14,820 bases of DNA from Anaerolineaceae bacterium UBA6073 (GCA_002436085.1 DIXT01000031.1:43625-58444), one strand, 5' to 3'; shown: positions 1 through 8,358, numbered from the stretch's first letter. The notes: a model not told the origin generated them from the sequence alone. Made by a program: numbers and translations.

Positions 1-51
1 AATATAAAGTTGTTCATTTTTTATTCTTCTGGACATTTTCAACACCCTCAA

Positions 52-82
52 AAAGAGCCTCCGGGTATTCCGGAGGCTCTTT
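52..82 (-). terminator. Rho-independent terminator of the lgt operon
   Basis: The 13-base arms 52-64 and 70-82 are perfect reverse complements around a 5-base loop (65-69). Read on the minus strand, the stem starts 18 bases after the lgt stop codon and ends in a run of five T. This is the expected end of the minus-strand operon. I see nothing further in bases 1-49. Confidence 0.9.
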
Positions 83-100
83 GCCCAGGTTATTAAAGAT

Positions 101-1138
101 TTAGTCCTCAGGAAAGTGAGTTTCGTCCTCAACGCTGCCATCGTCTTGGTCGGGTTCAGGACTCTCCTCCACCGCGTCAATCAGCGGTTCAAACGGGCTC
201 TCCATATCGGCCACATCCTGCACCAGCTCCGGCGCGACTTCCTCCACTTCGGTCAGCTCAGATTCACGCCCGGCTTCTTCAATCGCAACCGGCTGCATGT
301 CCGAAATATCAATACCTTCGGTCTCGAGCTCTTGCACGTCTTTAGGACGGCGAATGGTATGGCGGATTATCAGTATTGTGATAGACAACACCGCGACGAT
401 GCCCATGACAGTTTGATTGATATTGATGCCTGCCACGGGGGACGGGTCCAGGCGCAGGTATTCAAGCGCGAAGCGGATGACGGGATACAGCACCAGATAG
501 AGCAGGAAAATGTCGCCCCGGTAAAACTTGTTTTTGTACTTCCGCCCCACGTAAAGCAGAATTCCGGCTGCCAGCAGGTTCAACACCGATTCATAGAGAA
601 AGAGCGGGTGGTATTTCGCTACTGTTTCAAAGCCAGGCAGCCGGTAGCGCGGATCAATCGTAATCGCCCAGGGCAGGTTGGATGGGCTGCCGTAAAGCTC
701 CTGGTTGATGAAATTGCCCCAGCGCCCGATAGCCTGCCCGATCAGCAGACTGGGAGCAATGATATCTGCCCACTCGAGGAACTTTTGTTTGGTCGCTCTG
801 CAATAAATCCACAGCGCCAGCGCTCCGCCGATCAGCGCGCCAGGGATTCCCAATCCGCCGTTCCAGATCATCAAAATTTGCAGAGGATGGGTGAGGTAAT
901 ATTTGGTGGTCAGCCCCATAGCTACGTTGGACGCGGAGGGCGTAAACACATGCCAGAGCCGCGCGCCAATAATCCCGCCGACAAGCAGCCAGGGCAGGAT
1001 ATCCCAGACGAGGTTGCCATCTTTCCCGCGGCGCTTAGCTTCCACGGAGGCAAGCCAGGCCCCCAAAAGGGCGCCAGCCAGAATGATCAGGGCATAAAAA
1101 CGAATTGTAAGTGGTCCGATTTGAAATCCTTGAGGCAT
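101..1138 (-). CDS. lgt: Prolipoprotein diacylglyceryl transferase Lgt
   Basis: This inner-membrane enzyme moves the diacylglyceryl group of phosphatidylglycerol to the lipobox cysteine of prelipoproteins, the first step of lipoprotein maturation. Seen in the sequence: several hydrophobic segments, the family signature GRWGNFINQELYG at 138-150 (R139 aligns with E. coli R143), WNGGLGIPGALIGG near 92-105, HPLFLYES near 177-184, and YPVIR at 218-222 (Y218 and R222 match the spacing of E. coli Y235 and R239). The position of E. coli H103 appears to be proline 99; that histidine is not universal in the family. Residues from about 265 to 345 form an acidic, low-complexity cytoplasmic tail that makes the protein longer than the usual 260-300 residues. 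The ATG follows AAAGGA at good spacing. It is the last gene of the operon, 18 bases after the phosphatidyltransferase gene. The family call is secure; the role of the tail is unknown. Confidence 0.95.
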   Translation of the reverse strand: MPQGFQIGPLTIRFYALIILAGALLGAWLASVEAKRRGKDGNLVWDILPWLLVGGIIGARLWHVFTPSASNVAMGLTTKYYLTHPLQILMIWNGGLGIPGALIGGALALWIYCRATKQKFLEWADIIAPSLLIGQAIGRWGNFINQELYGSPSNLPWAITIDPRYRLPGFETVAKYHPLFLYESVLNLLAAGILLYVGRKYKNKFYRGDIFLLYLVLYPVIRFALEYLRLDPSPVAGININQTVMGIVAVLSITILIIRHTIRRPKDVQELETEGIDISDMQPVAIEEAGRESELTEVEEVAPELVQDVADMESPFEPLIDAVEESPEPDQDDGSVEDETHFPED

Positions 1139-1156
1139 AATGAAGTCCTTTTCACT

Positions 1157-1777
1157 TTATTCAGGCCGGGCGTTTTCGCCGGCTTGTTTTTTGACGTAAA
1201 GAAAGCGTTGAATTGCGGTTGCGTTTCCTAAGACTGCAATTATACCAACAGAATAAATCGTCAAATTAAATAGTAGACCCAGAATCAAAACGATGTAACG
1301 TTCCACGCGCGACAGCAAGCCAACTTTTCCGTCAAAGCCCAAAGCTTCCGCGCGCGTGCGCATGTACGAGACCAGCACTGAGACGGCTGCCGCGGCATAA
1401 GTGAGATAAATTCCAGGAGTATTCGCGCCCCGCGTAAAATAAACCAGAACGCCGCCCAGCAGCAGCAATTCATCATAGCGGTCAATAACTGAGTCTAAAA
1501 ATCCCCCAAAGCGAGTGGGTGTACCAAGTTTGCGCGCCATTGCCCCATCCACCGCGTCCAACGGACCCATCAGGGCAGCTGTAAGCCCTCCCCACACCAG
1601 GCGTCCGCTGCCAATAAACACTGCAGCGAGGATATTTCCGCCCAGCCCCGCCAAGGTAATGTGGTTGGGTTTCAGCCCCAAGCCCAACAGAAAGCCCGCA
1701 ATACGATCAAGAACCTGGCTGAAAGTTTTCCTCAGCAATAATTCCAAAGACTTCTTGTCCTTCTTTTGTTCATTCAT
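1157..1777 (-). CDS. CDP-alcohol phosphatidyltransferase (PgsA/PIPS-like)
   Basis: This is a small integral-membrane enzyme of phospholipid synthesis that displaces CMP from a CDP-lipid with an alcohol acceptor. The complete CDP-alcohol phosphotransferase signature D-x2-DG-x2-AR-x8-G-x3-D-x3-D is present: D74, D77, G78, A81-R82, G91, D95 and D99. D74, D77, D95 and D99 are the expected metal ligands and catalytic base. The stretch SYMRTRAEALGFDGKVG (137-153), followed by SRVERYI, resembles the region in actinobacterial phosphatidylinositol-phosphate synthases more than glycerol-phosphate PgsA. The acceptor could therefore be inositol phosphate, but that is inference. About 206 residues is a normal length, with roughly six membrane segments. 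The ATG is preceded by AGGTGA. The gene lies 18 bases after ftsK and 18 bases before lgt, so co-transcription is likely. Confidence 0.88.
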   Translation of the reverse strand: MNEQKKDKKSLELLLRKTFSQVLDRIAGFLLGLGLKPNHITLAGLGGNILAAVFIGSGRLVWGGLTAALMGPLDAVDGAMARKLGTPTRFGGFLDSVIDRYDELLLLGGVLVYFTRGANTPGIYLTYAAAAVSVLVSYMRTRAEALGFDGKVGLLSRVERYIVLILGLLFNLTIYSVGIIAVLGNATAIQRFLYVKKQAGENARPE

Positions 1778-1795
1778 GCGTGCTCACCTGAACGT

Positions 1796-4099
1796 CTACT
1801 CATCTGTTTCGTCAGACTCGTCGTCAGTATCGTCCAGCAGGATCTGACGGTTTTTTCCTCCGCTTTGCGCAGGACCAATGATGCCGCGGTTTTCCAATTC
1901 ATCAACCAGCCAAGCCGCCCGGGGATAACTGAGGTGCAGTTGCCGCTGTAAGAACGAAGCGCTTGCTCTTTTCGTGCGGCGCAAGACCTCGACAGCCTGC
2001 TTAATTATTACTTCATCGCTGTCCTCGGTATCTTCGCTGACTTGCTGCTCCCAGGGTGTGGCCGCTTGTTCAGCCGCGACAGGGCTTTCATCTGCCGGGA
2101 CGGATTTGCTTTCCGGGCTGCCCATTTGCTGCTGCCACCAGGTGATTATCCGGCGGATTTCCCCATCGCTTACAAACACACCCTGTGAACGCTCAAGCTG
2201 GCCAGTCAAAGGGTTCAGGAATAGCATGTCACCTTTACCAAGCAGCGTTTCAGCCCCGGGTGAATCCAGAATGACGCGTGAATCCATCAGAGAGGCAACG
2301 GTGAAAGCAATTCTTGCTGGAAAGTTAGCTTTAATGCTCCCAGTAATGATATCAACGCTTGGCCTCTGCGTAGCCACGATCAGATGCATGCCTATCGCGC
2401 GTGCTTTTTGCGCCAAGCGCACCAGGGTGCGGTCGGTTTCTTCCGCCGCAGCCAGCATCAGGTCGGCAAGTTCGTCAATCAGGATCACAATGCGCGGCAT
2501 CGTTGGTTTTCCGCTGTGTTTCATACGCGCGTTGTAGGAATCCAGGTTGCGGGAGTGGGCTTCCTCCAGCAATTTGTAGCGGGCATCCATCTCCCCAACC
2601 GCCCAGCGCAGCAGGCTCTGGATGCGCTCGAGGTCTGTCTCAACTGGCCCTAATAGATGCGGAAGCCCATTAAAGCGGGTCAGTTCCACGCGCTTCGGGT
2701 CGATCATCACCAGGCGCAAATCTTCAGGTTTATTGTTCATCACCAAACAAGCGGTAATCGCAGCGATACAGATGGACTTGCCGGAATTGGTGGTGCCGGC
2801 AATCAACAAGTGCGGCATCGCAGCCAGGTCAGCGACTATCGGTGTACCGGAAACATCTCTGCCTAAAGGGAATGCCAGGGGCGCGTTTATCCGCTGGAAC
2901 TGTTCCGATTCCAGGATGGGGCGCAGCTTGACAATGGTGTGCACAGCGTTTGGCACCTCAATGCCCACGTAGGATTTTCCTGGCACAGGCGCCTCGATGC
3001 GCAGACGTTCTGCTTTTAACGCAAGCGCTAAATCACGGGACAGGACGGAAATTTTGGAAACACGCACTTTCTGGCGTTCTTCCGGGCTGCCGTTCTTTTC
3101 AATATAACCGGGCTCGACCGCGAATTGCGTAATCGATGGCCCAACGCGGTGCCCGACGACCTTGGCAGGAATGCCAAATTCACCCAGGGTTCTTTCCAGG
3201 ATTGCGGCATTCATTTGAATTGCCGCTTCGTTGGTCACCACGGGTTTCTCCACTTCCAACAGGGCAAGTGGCGGCAGCACATCCGGTCGCTCAGCCTGAA
3301 CTTCTGGCTTTGCCTCCTGGACGGGTTCTGTGCGTCTTTTCTGGTAGGTCAGCGGCAGGGTCTCCTGCGTTTTGATTTCCTTCTTCGGAGATTGGCGGGG
3401 CTGCCGAACCGGCGCGTTCTCTACTGATCGGGAGGGTATCGCTGCTTCAATCACTGACGCGGCCTCTTCAGGTAACGCTGCGGCGGCGCCTGCTCTGGCT
3501 CGCGCCCATGCCTCTACGCGTCCAAAATAGTTGAATCCATAGAGCAAAAAGAGCAAACTGAGCAGCCCAAGGAAAATGCCGGCGCCAAATGCGCCCATCA
3601 AACCCTCCAGCGGGTGCGCCAAGCCCCAACCTGTGCTGCCGCCCAGGCTGGTGCCTGCCTCAATCTCCAACACCGTGTCTCTTGAAAACGCCGAAAGCGA
3701 ACCCAGCAGACAAAGCAAACCAAGCTCCACCAGCACAACCCGCCCGGCAGAAATGGAGCGGTGCTCGCCTTTTCGCCACAGGAGCAGCAGCCAGCCGCCG
3801 GCCAGCAAAGCCAGCGGCAGCAAGTATCTGCCCAGCCCAAACCAACGCCGGGCTGCCCCGAGGATCAGGTCAAGGATTAGGCCGCGCGTAAAGCCCAACA
3901 CTGCCAGCAGCAGCATCAAGCCCAGCGCCAACAGCAGCACCCCTATTAAATCCCAGCCAATGCTTGATGGATCAAACCAAGATTTTTTGTCGTGTTTTGG
4001 GGCAGGAGACTCAGCCTCCGGAGTGGATTGCTTTCGCCCGCTCCGCGCGGGGGAAGTGCTTTTTTTAGTCTCTGTTACCTTTGCTTGTGTCGGGCTCAC
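1796..4099 (-). CDS. ftsK: DNA translocase FtsK/SpoIIIE
   Basis: This is a membrane-anchored, ATP-driven double-strand DNA pump that clears the chromosome from the division septum. In order: a charged N-terminus (1-45), about four to five membrane segments (50-190), a short Pro/Glu-rich linker (200-275), an alpha/beta motor with Walker A GTTNSGKS (435-442) and Walker B IVILIDELADL (537-547), and a C-terminal gamma-type winged helix (about 695-755, DEVIIKQAVEVL through NRGIIGP). At 767 residues it is a compact SpoIIIE-like form without the long linker of E. coli FtsK. The Walker A carries N where the family usually has G. The start is GTG, supported by GGAG seven bases upstream; an ATG does not fit as well. 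The acidic tail DDTDDESDETDE is unusual. The gap to the upstream gene is 60 bases. Confidence 0.95.
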   Translation of the reverse strand: MSPTQAKVTETKKSTSPARSGRKQSTPEAESPAPKHDKKSWFDPSSIGWDLIGVLLLALGLMLLLAVLGFTRGLILDLILGAARRWFGLGRYLLPLALLAGGWLLLLWRKGEHRSISAGRVVLVELGLLCLLGSLSAFSRDTVLEIEAGTSLGGSTGWGLAHPLEGLMGAFGAGIFLGLLSLLFLLYGFNYFGRVEAWARARAGAAAALPEEAASVIEAAIPSRSVENAPVRQPRQSPKKEIKTQETLPLTYQKRRTEPVQEAKPEVQAERPDVLPPLALLEVEKPVVTNEAAIQMNAAILERTLGEFGIPAKVVGHRVGPSITQFAVEPGYIEKNGSPEERQKVRVSKISVLSRDLALALKAERLRIEAPVPGKSYVGIEVPNAVHTIVKLRPILESEQFQRINAPLAFPLGRDVSGTPIVADLAAMPHLLIAGTTNSGKSICIAAITACLVMNNKPEDLRLVMIDPKRVELTRFNGLPHLLGPVETDLERIQSLLRWAVGEMDARYKLLEEAHSRNLDSYNARMKHSGKPTMPRIVILIDELADLMLAAAEETDRTLVRLAQKARAIGMHLIVATQRPSVDIITGSIKANFPARIAFTVASLMDSRVILDSPGAETLLGKGDMLFLNPLTGQLERSQGVFVSDGEIRRIITWWQQQMGSPESKSVPADESPVAAEQAATPWEQQVSEDTEDSDEVIIKQAVEVLRRTKRASASFLQRQLHLSYPRAAWLVDELENRGIIGPAQSGGKNRQILLDDTDDESDETDE

Positions 4100-4159
4100 G
4101 ATTTAACTCCGGGCAAGAATATCTGCTTTCAAAATAAAAAAGGTTGCAATATTTGTGCC

Positions 4160-6139
4160 TCAGAGCGGTTCCGCGGAGCCGTTCAAAGGCACGTCCGCTT
4201 CCACTTTAGGTTGTTTTTCGCTGGCGATTCTTTCTGCTTCCTGGCGCATAAGGATCCTGGCAACGTTTTCCAGCGCCACGCGCTGTTTGCGATAGAGATC
4301 CGCCTCGGACATGGCCAGTTTTCGCGCAACCTCCCGTACTTTTTCCCCCTGGATGAACTTGAGGTCAAGAATGTTGTACAGGATCCAGTCGCTGGTGTAC
4401 TTGCGATCCCCTTCTGGCTTGCTCTGGTCAATAGCTTGCTTGAGCAAGGCCCGCAGCGCGTTGGTCTTGCTTCCATCGTAGTTTTCGCTGGTAATTTCTA
4501 CCAGGCGCAGATTCAGTAGCGGGTTGTTGGTCAGTTTTGGACCGCCCCAGTAGTGCGTGAGCGCGTCTTTAACCCAATCGGTAAATTCTCCCGGCACCTG
4601 CGCGCTGCCATTGCGATAAATGCCCTTCTGGTTGTAGCTGGAACTGGCAATCAGTTCCTGGATGTAATCAACTTCCGGCTGAAGCAAAGAAAGGGAAGTG
4701 AGCACTTGCATCTGCAGCGCGCGGTCCTTCAATGCCAGAGTCGCCCGGTCTGCCAGCAGCCGCACAGCGGATATCTGTTCTGGTACAAAAGCGTCTGCCG
4801 CCCCTACCGGAAAACCGCACACTCCGAACAGTCGGGTTTGCTCGATATCCTGCTGATAGACAAGCGGGATAAGCTGGAAAGACCCCAGACGCACCATCTC
4901 CCTGGAGACTTGCTGATCAGTCTGAACCGCGCGGATGAGTTCGCCGGTTTCAGGCAGTTTATCCATAATATGTCGGTCCCCGGCGTGAATGAAATAGTTC
5001 ACAGAGCCGTTTTCGACAACAGCAATGAACGCGCCGCGCACCTGAAGTTGGTCGCAGATTGAAGCAGCGATAATTTCCAGAAACTGGTCCAGGTCTTTTT
5101 CCGTCAGCATGCGCTCTTCCAGCGTGCGGATCAAACTCAGATCTTCACGGTCCGAGCCAAAAAACAGCGTTTTTTCAAGGCCTGGAGCGAGCAGCGTGAT
5201 GAAATATTCCAGGATCAGCACGGTGCCAACCATCGCCACCGGCACATATGGGATGTATGGATCCCCAAGAGTCAAACCGTAGCGGCGCACAACAGTAGTC
5301 GCGCCGAGCACCATCATCGCCACAAAGGGTCCGCGCATCAGCCATCGGAACAAGCGGCTCTTGATAGCCCGGTCAGTCCAGCTCAATCCAAAAAACGAGA
5401 CTACGTAAGCGATCACCACCAAGGCAATGCCGGTGACGATCGCGCCAAGATTGGTGAGCAGCCAGAAAAAGTCCGGATTGCGAGAAAAAAGTGCGCTGCC
5501 GTGAAAAAGAAAGAGCACGCAGGTGATTGCAGGGGCGCTGGCCCCTATAAAAAGGTAAAAAAGCCGCCGGCGGGTAGTGGTAGTGTTGCTGCGCAGCACC
5601 GCCCGGGCCAGGTTGTAGAAGGATAGGACGAGCACCCCCAGGTAGTAAGCTCCAAACACAACCGAAACCGGGCTCCGTAAAAGGTATGCCACCGGATTAG
5701 CGTCGGCGGCGAGCGCGCCTACAGTGATGCGAAGCGGGATGAGCACCGCCCAAACCAGCGAAATCAGCATAAATACACGCGCCAGCAAAGTGCGCCTGCC
5801 GCGGCTGGGCCGCCCGGTGATGGTTAGCAAGGCGTCTGAGAAGTAGAAGTACGCCGCCGGCATCAAAGCCATGGCCGCCCAGCGCAGCTGCAGCCAGGCC
5901 TGGATAATCGCAGAGCTATTGGAGATATTGGCGATGGTATCGCTTGTAAAAACAATCGCGACAAGCGCCAGGATGATCATGAAGGTTCTGGCGATATGGT
6001 CGCGGAAATCGAAGCTCAAGGCATACATTGCCAGCGCTATGGCAGTAATAGCCACACCGGCATTCAGGATTTGAGCGATAATTTTCAGGACGCTAGTAAG
6101 TGAAATCATTGCAGCGGCTGTAAAGAGTGAAAAATTCAT
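4160..6139 (-). CDS. 7TM-GAF membrane regulator with C-terminal helix-turn-helix
   Basis: The protein has 659 residues. Residues 10-320 hold about eight hydrophobic segments resembling the 7TM N-terminal sensor region of some histidine kinases. Residues 345-475 have the pattern of a GAF domain, starting at LIRTLEERMLTEKDLDQFLEIIAASICDQL. Residues 480-640 are helical and contain a helix-turn-helix-like segment at 597-622 (GEKVREVARKLAMSEADLY, then RKQR), which looks like sigma-region-4/LuxR-type DNA recognition. No histidine-kinase H-box, ATPase, GGDEF or cyclase motif is present. It looks like a one-component membrane sensor whose output may be DNA or RNA-polymerase binding; this is inferred from architecture only. 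The ATG overlaps the stop of the acetyltransferase gene by one base (TGATG), so translation is likely coupled. The exact family name is not known to me. Confidence 0.75.
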   Translation of the reverse strand: MNFSLFTAAAMISLTSVLKIIAQILNAGVAITAIALAMYALSFDFRDHIARTFMIILALVAIVFTSDTIANISNSSAIIQAWLQLRWAAMALMPAAYFYFSDALLTITGRPSRGRRTLLARVFMLISLVWAVLIPLRITVGALAADANPVAYLLRSPVSVVFGAYYLGVLVLSFYNLARAVLRSNTTTTRRRLFYLFIGASAPAITCVLFLFHGSALFSRNPDFFWLLTNLGAIVTGIALVVIAYVVSFFGLSWTDRAIKSRLFRWLMRGPFVAMMVLGATTVVRRYGLTLGDPYIPYVPVAMVGTVLILEYFITLLAPGLEKTLFFGSDREDLSLIRTLEERMLTEKDLDQFLEIIAASICDQLQVRGAFIAVVENGSVNYFIHAGDRHIMDKLPETGELIRAVQTDQQVSREMVRLGSFQLIPLVYQQDIEQTRLFGVCGFPVGAADAFVPEQISAVRLLADRATLALKDRALQMQVLTSLSLLQPEVDYIQELIASSSYNQKGIYRNGSAQVPGEFTDWVKDALTHYWGGPKLTNNPLLNLRLVEITSENYDGSKTNALRALLKQAIDQSKPEGDRKYTSDWILYNILDLKFIQGEKVREVARKLAMSEADLYRKQRVALENVARILMRQEAERIASEKQPKVEADVPLNGSAEPL

Positions 6140-6678
6140 CAGCTGATCGGTTTGTCGAAGAACAAGGCGGTATCGTGATTAGGAAAGTATTGGTCCAGAT
6201 ACCCGCACATCTGATATCCCAGTTTCTTAACCATTTGAACAGCCGGGTCGTTGCGCATTTGGATTTCCATCAGAATACGCCGGGCTTTCTGGTCATGCGC
6301 CCAACCTTCGCAGGCTAAAAGAATACCGCTGCCAACGCCTTTGCGGCGCATGACAGGGGCAACAACCAGGTCAGTAACACGCACGGTATCCTTAATGCGC
6401 CCCATTTCGAGCGCTACATAAGCGATTAGCTCACCCAACACCAAGCCAACAAATATCGCGCTGGCTTCACTCCAGGAATTTATTAATGCCGTCTCGTCTC
6501 TTGGATACTTGATATTGACCGCGCGGGGTAAATAGACGCGCTGAAAGCTGTGCGTGAAAATCCCTTTATCGTTGGTCAGCTCAAGCTTGTAGGCATACTC
6601 GCTGCCGGAGTGGTGGTTAAGCGCAAGCATAAGGTCGAGATCTGCTTGCTTAGCTGCCCGAATTTCCAATTCAGCCAT
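6139..6678 (-). CDS. GNAT-family N-acetyltransferase
   Basis: This is an acetyl-CoA-dependent N-acetyltransferase of 179 residues, a typical single-domain GNAT length. Motif A is visible at 103-121 (DLVVAPVMRRKGVGSG, with R112, G114 and G116 forming the pyrophosphate-binding Q/R-x-x-G-x-G/A loop). Motif B follows around 143-157 (NDPAVQMVKKLGY), the NxxAxxxYxxxGF-like turn seen in RimI-type enzymes. The substrate (ribosomal protein, amino acid, polyamine or other) cannot be read from the sequence. The start is set by AAGGA nine bases upstream, which overlaps the stop codon of the previous gene. Its own stop overlaps the start of the regulator gene. Confidence 0.85.
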   Translation of the reverse strand: MAELEIRAAKQADLDLMLALNHHSGSEYAYKLELTNDKGIFTHSFQRVYLPRAVNIKYPRDETALINSWSEASAIFVGLVLGELIAYVALEMGRIKDTVRVTDLVVAPVMRRKGVGSGILLACEGWAHDQKARRILMEIQMRNDPAVQMVKKLGYQMCGYLDQYFPNHDTALFFDKPIS

Positions 6679-6692
6679 AATTTTCTGTTCCT

Positions 6693-7391
6693 TTATTCCT
6701 GCGGCGCGCTAACCTTTACCACAATCACACAAGCTGCTGTTCTTTCACCCTGGTTATCCAGTGCGACCAGCCTGAGCATGTAATCTCCGGGTACAAGATT
6801 GGTGGTATACCAGAAGCCCAGACTGGCTTGAATGCGCATCCCACTGCCAGCCGCAATGGTCTGCCAGTTGGGCTGCCCCATCACCGAGTATTCGTACTGG
6901 TAAGATCCAAAGTTAGGCGTGTTTACCGACCCGATTAGTTCAACAACGCCGCTGACCTCACTGCCTTGCTTTGGTTCAGAGATTTCAAGGACCTCTGCCT
7001 GGCAGTTGCTTTCAATCCCTTCGATTTGTGCCTGTGGGTAGGGCGTCGGCGTTGGGGTGGCATCCGTAGGTACGGGACCTGCCGGCAGCGTCGTCGTTGG
7101 CGTGGTCAGCACGGTGATGGTGGGTGTTGCGTAGAGGGGCTGTTGCGCCAGCTCCCCAGCCAAAAAAGTGGCCACAATAAATTCACCCACAGCCAGCAGC
7201 GCCACCAAAATCATCACGGTCGCAGCGGAAACAACTTTGGTTTGCGCTGCCTCGCGCTCCAATCCAAAAACGGAGCTCTTGCGTTCGTCCAGCGCAAGTG
7301 TGAGCCTGCGCAAATAGACGACCGCAACAACGCCCAGAATCAGGTAAATCGGGACCTCCAGGTCCGCGAGGAATTTTATAATGGCATCCAT
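6693..7391 (-). CDS. Membrane-anchored protein with Pro/Thr linker and extracytoplasmic beta-sandwich domain
   Basis: Two hydrophobic helices (about 12-30 and 54-80) flank a short charged loop with DERKSS. A Thr/Pro-rich linker follows (90-120, containing TPTPTPYP), then a beta-rich domain (130-228). The domain pattern 'I.EPKQGSEVSGVVELIGSV... F.SY.YEYSV...W..I... LGFWYTTNLVPGDYMLRLVALDNQG' matches the Ig-like or fibronectin-like modules often appended to surface proteins and penicillin-binding proteins in Chloroflexota. C130 and C221 bracket this domain and could form a disulfide outside the membrane. No catalytic motif is visible. The Shine-Dalgarno signal is weak. The gene follows PNP after 52 bases and precedes the GNAT gene by 14. 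Function unknown; a structural or binding role at the cell surface is inferred. Confidence 0.7.
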   Translation of the reverse strand: MDAIIKFLADLEVPIYLILGVVAVVYLRRLTLALDERKSSVFGLEREAAQTKVVSAATVMILVALLAVGEFIVATFLAGELAQQPLYATPTITVLTTPTTTLPAGPVPTDATPTPTPYPQAQIEGIESNCQAEVLEISEPKQGSEVSGVVELIGSVNTPNFGSYQYEYSVMGQPNWQTIAAGSGMRIQASLGFWYTTNLVPGDYMLRLVALDNQGERTAACVIVVKVSAPQE

Positions 7392-7443
7392 TTACACAAC
7401 TAACAGCCAGGATGGCGCGATATTCGGTCTGAAAAACCCAACG

Positions 7444-8280
7444 CTACAATCTCGCAAGTACGCCTTTGATGAGCGCGCTGAGCTTTGGCACAATAATCTT
7501 TCCGGCTTCCAACACCTCTTCGTGGGAAGCAACATTGTTACCATTGATATCGATTTTATTTGAAATTCCAGAAATCCCCAGCACCCGTAAGCCTCCATGC
7601 CGGGCAACAATAGCTTCCGGAACAGTGGACATCCCTACCGCATCCGCGCCAGCCTGGCGAAGGAAACGGCAGTCCGCGGGCGTTTCAAAGGAGGGACCTG
7701 AAAGTCCGGCATAAACGCCGCGGCGGACGTTCAGGTTTTGTTCATCCGAGACTTGCTGCGCCAAGGCAAGCAGTTCTTTATCATAGACCTCGCTCATATC
7801 CGGAAAACGGGGGCCAAATTCATCCAGGTTGGGACCTCGCAAGGGATTGGGACCGGTCATGGGCAAAAGCGATAGATGGTCAGTAATCAGCATCAAATCG
7901 CCGGCGAAGAACTCTGGATTGATACCGCCGGCCGCGTTGGTGAGCACGACTGTTCGCACACCCAGGCGCTGCATCACGCGCACAGGCAGCCCGATGCGGG
8001 ACATGCTGTAACCTTCGTAGTAATGCGCGCGCCCCTGCAGCACCAGAATGGGTTTTCCCATCAAGCGGCCGATTACCAGGCGGCCTTTATGCCCCTGGAC
8101 GGTCGAGACAGGCCAATTCGGAATTTCGTTGGTGGGGATAATGGCCGGGCTTTCCACTTCATCAGCCAGGGGACCTAACCCGGAACCAAGAATCAACGCT
8201 ATTTGGGGCTGGATGGAAATTCTGCCGCGCACACACGCAGCCGCTGCATCAATCTCCAGCATCGTAATCGTATCGGACAT
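7444..8280 (-). CDS. Purine nucleoside phosphorylase, trimeric class I
   Basis: This enzyme catalyses phosphorolysis of purine (deoxy)nucleosides to the base and (deoxy)ribose-1-phosphate in purine salvage; it is cytosolic. Seen, numbering from the ATG at 8280: phosphate loop GSGLG at 32-36, GHKG with H64, RAHYYEG at 84-90, NAAGGIN at 115-121, GPSFETPAD at 195-203 (E199), VGMSTVPE at 215-222 and SNKID from 240 (N241). These are the phosphate, sugar and purine contacts of the trimeric family, and E199 plus N241 fit 6-oxopurine specificity. The length of 278 residues is usual. I prefer the ATG at 8280 because GAGGTG lies just upstream; a GTG two codons earlier (8286) sits inside that ribosome-binding site. 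It is the first gene of the operon, behind the promoter at 8308-8313. Confidence 0.95.
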   Translation of the reverse strand: MSDTITMLEIDAAAACVRGRISIQPQIALILGSGLGPLADEVESPAIIPTNEIPNWPVSTVQGHKGRLVIGRLMGKPILVLQGRAHYYEGYSMSRIGLPVRVMQRLGVRTVVLTNAAGGINPEFFAGDLMLITDHLSLLPMTGPNPLRGPNLDEFGPRFPDMSEVYDKELLALAQQVSDEQNLNVRRGVYAGLSGPSFETPADCRFLRQAGADAVGMSTVPEAIVARHGGLRVLGISGISNKIDINGNNVASHEEVLEAGKIIVPKLSALIKGVLARL

Positions 8281-8307
8281 AGTCACCTCGTGAATATTGG
8301 TATTTTG

Positions 8308-8340
8308 ATTATATCATCGCAAGGCTTATGCGAAAAAGTA
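8308..8340 (-). promoter_or_regulatory. Extended -10 promoter of the seven-gene operon
   Basis: On the minus strand TGATATAAT is an extended -10 with a perfect TATAAT at 8308-8313. The -35 at 17-base spacing (8331-8336, TTTTCG) is poor, as expected for extended -10 promoters. The start point would be near 8301, about 20 bases before the PNP start. No other promoter of this quality is seen before the next six genes, which supports one long transcript. Confidence 0.6.
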
Positions 8341-8358
8341 ACAGGAAAAAGTAACAGG
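8333..8358. repeat. Two tandem 13-bp copies beside the operon promoter
   Basis: AAAAAGTAACAGG occurs twice back to back, at 8333-8345 and 8346-8358, without a mismatch. The pair covers the -35 region and the bases just upstream of it for the PNP operon promoter. A direct repeat at this position is a candidate operator or activator site, but a slippage duplication would look the same. Confidence 0.6.

Noticed and set aside
116..1231. 371-codon open frame on the plus strand opposite lgt
   Set aside because: It has no domain-like or hydrophobic pattern, is rich in His/Gln/Arg as antisense frames are, and lies over a clear lgt on the other strand.
3576..4106. Plus-strand ORFs opposite the FtsK N-terminus
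   Set aside because: Their Pro/Ser/Ala-rich translation mirrors the Gly/Leu-rich membrane segments of FtsK; no ribosome-binding site is seen.
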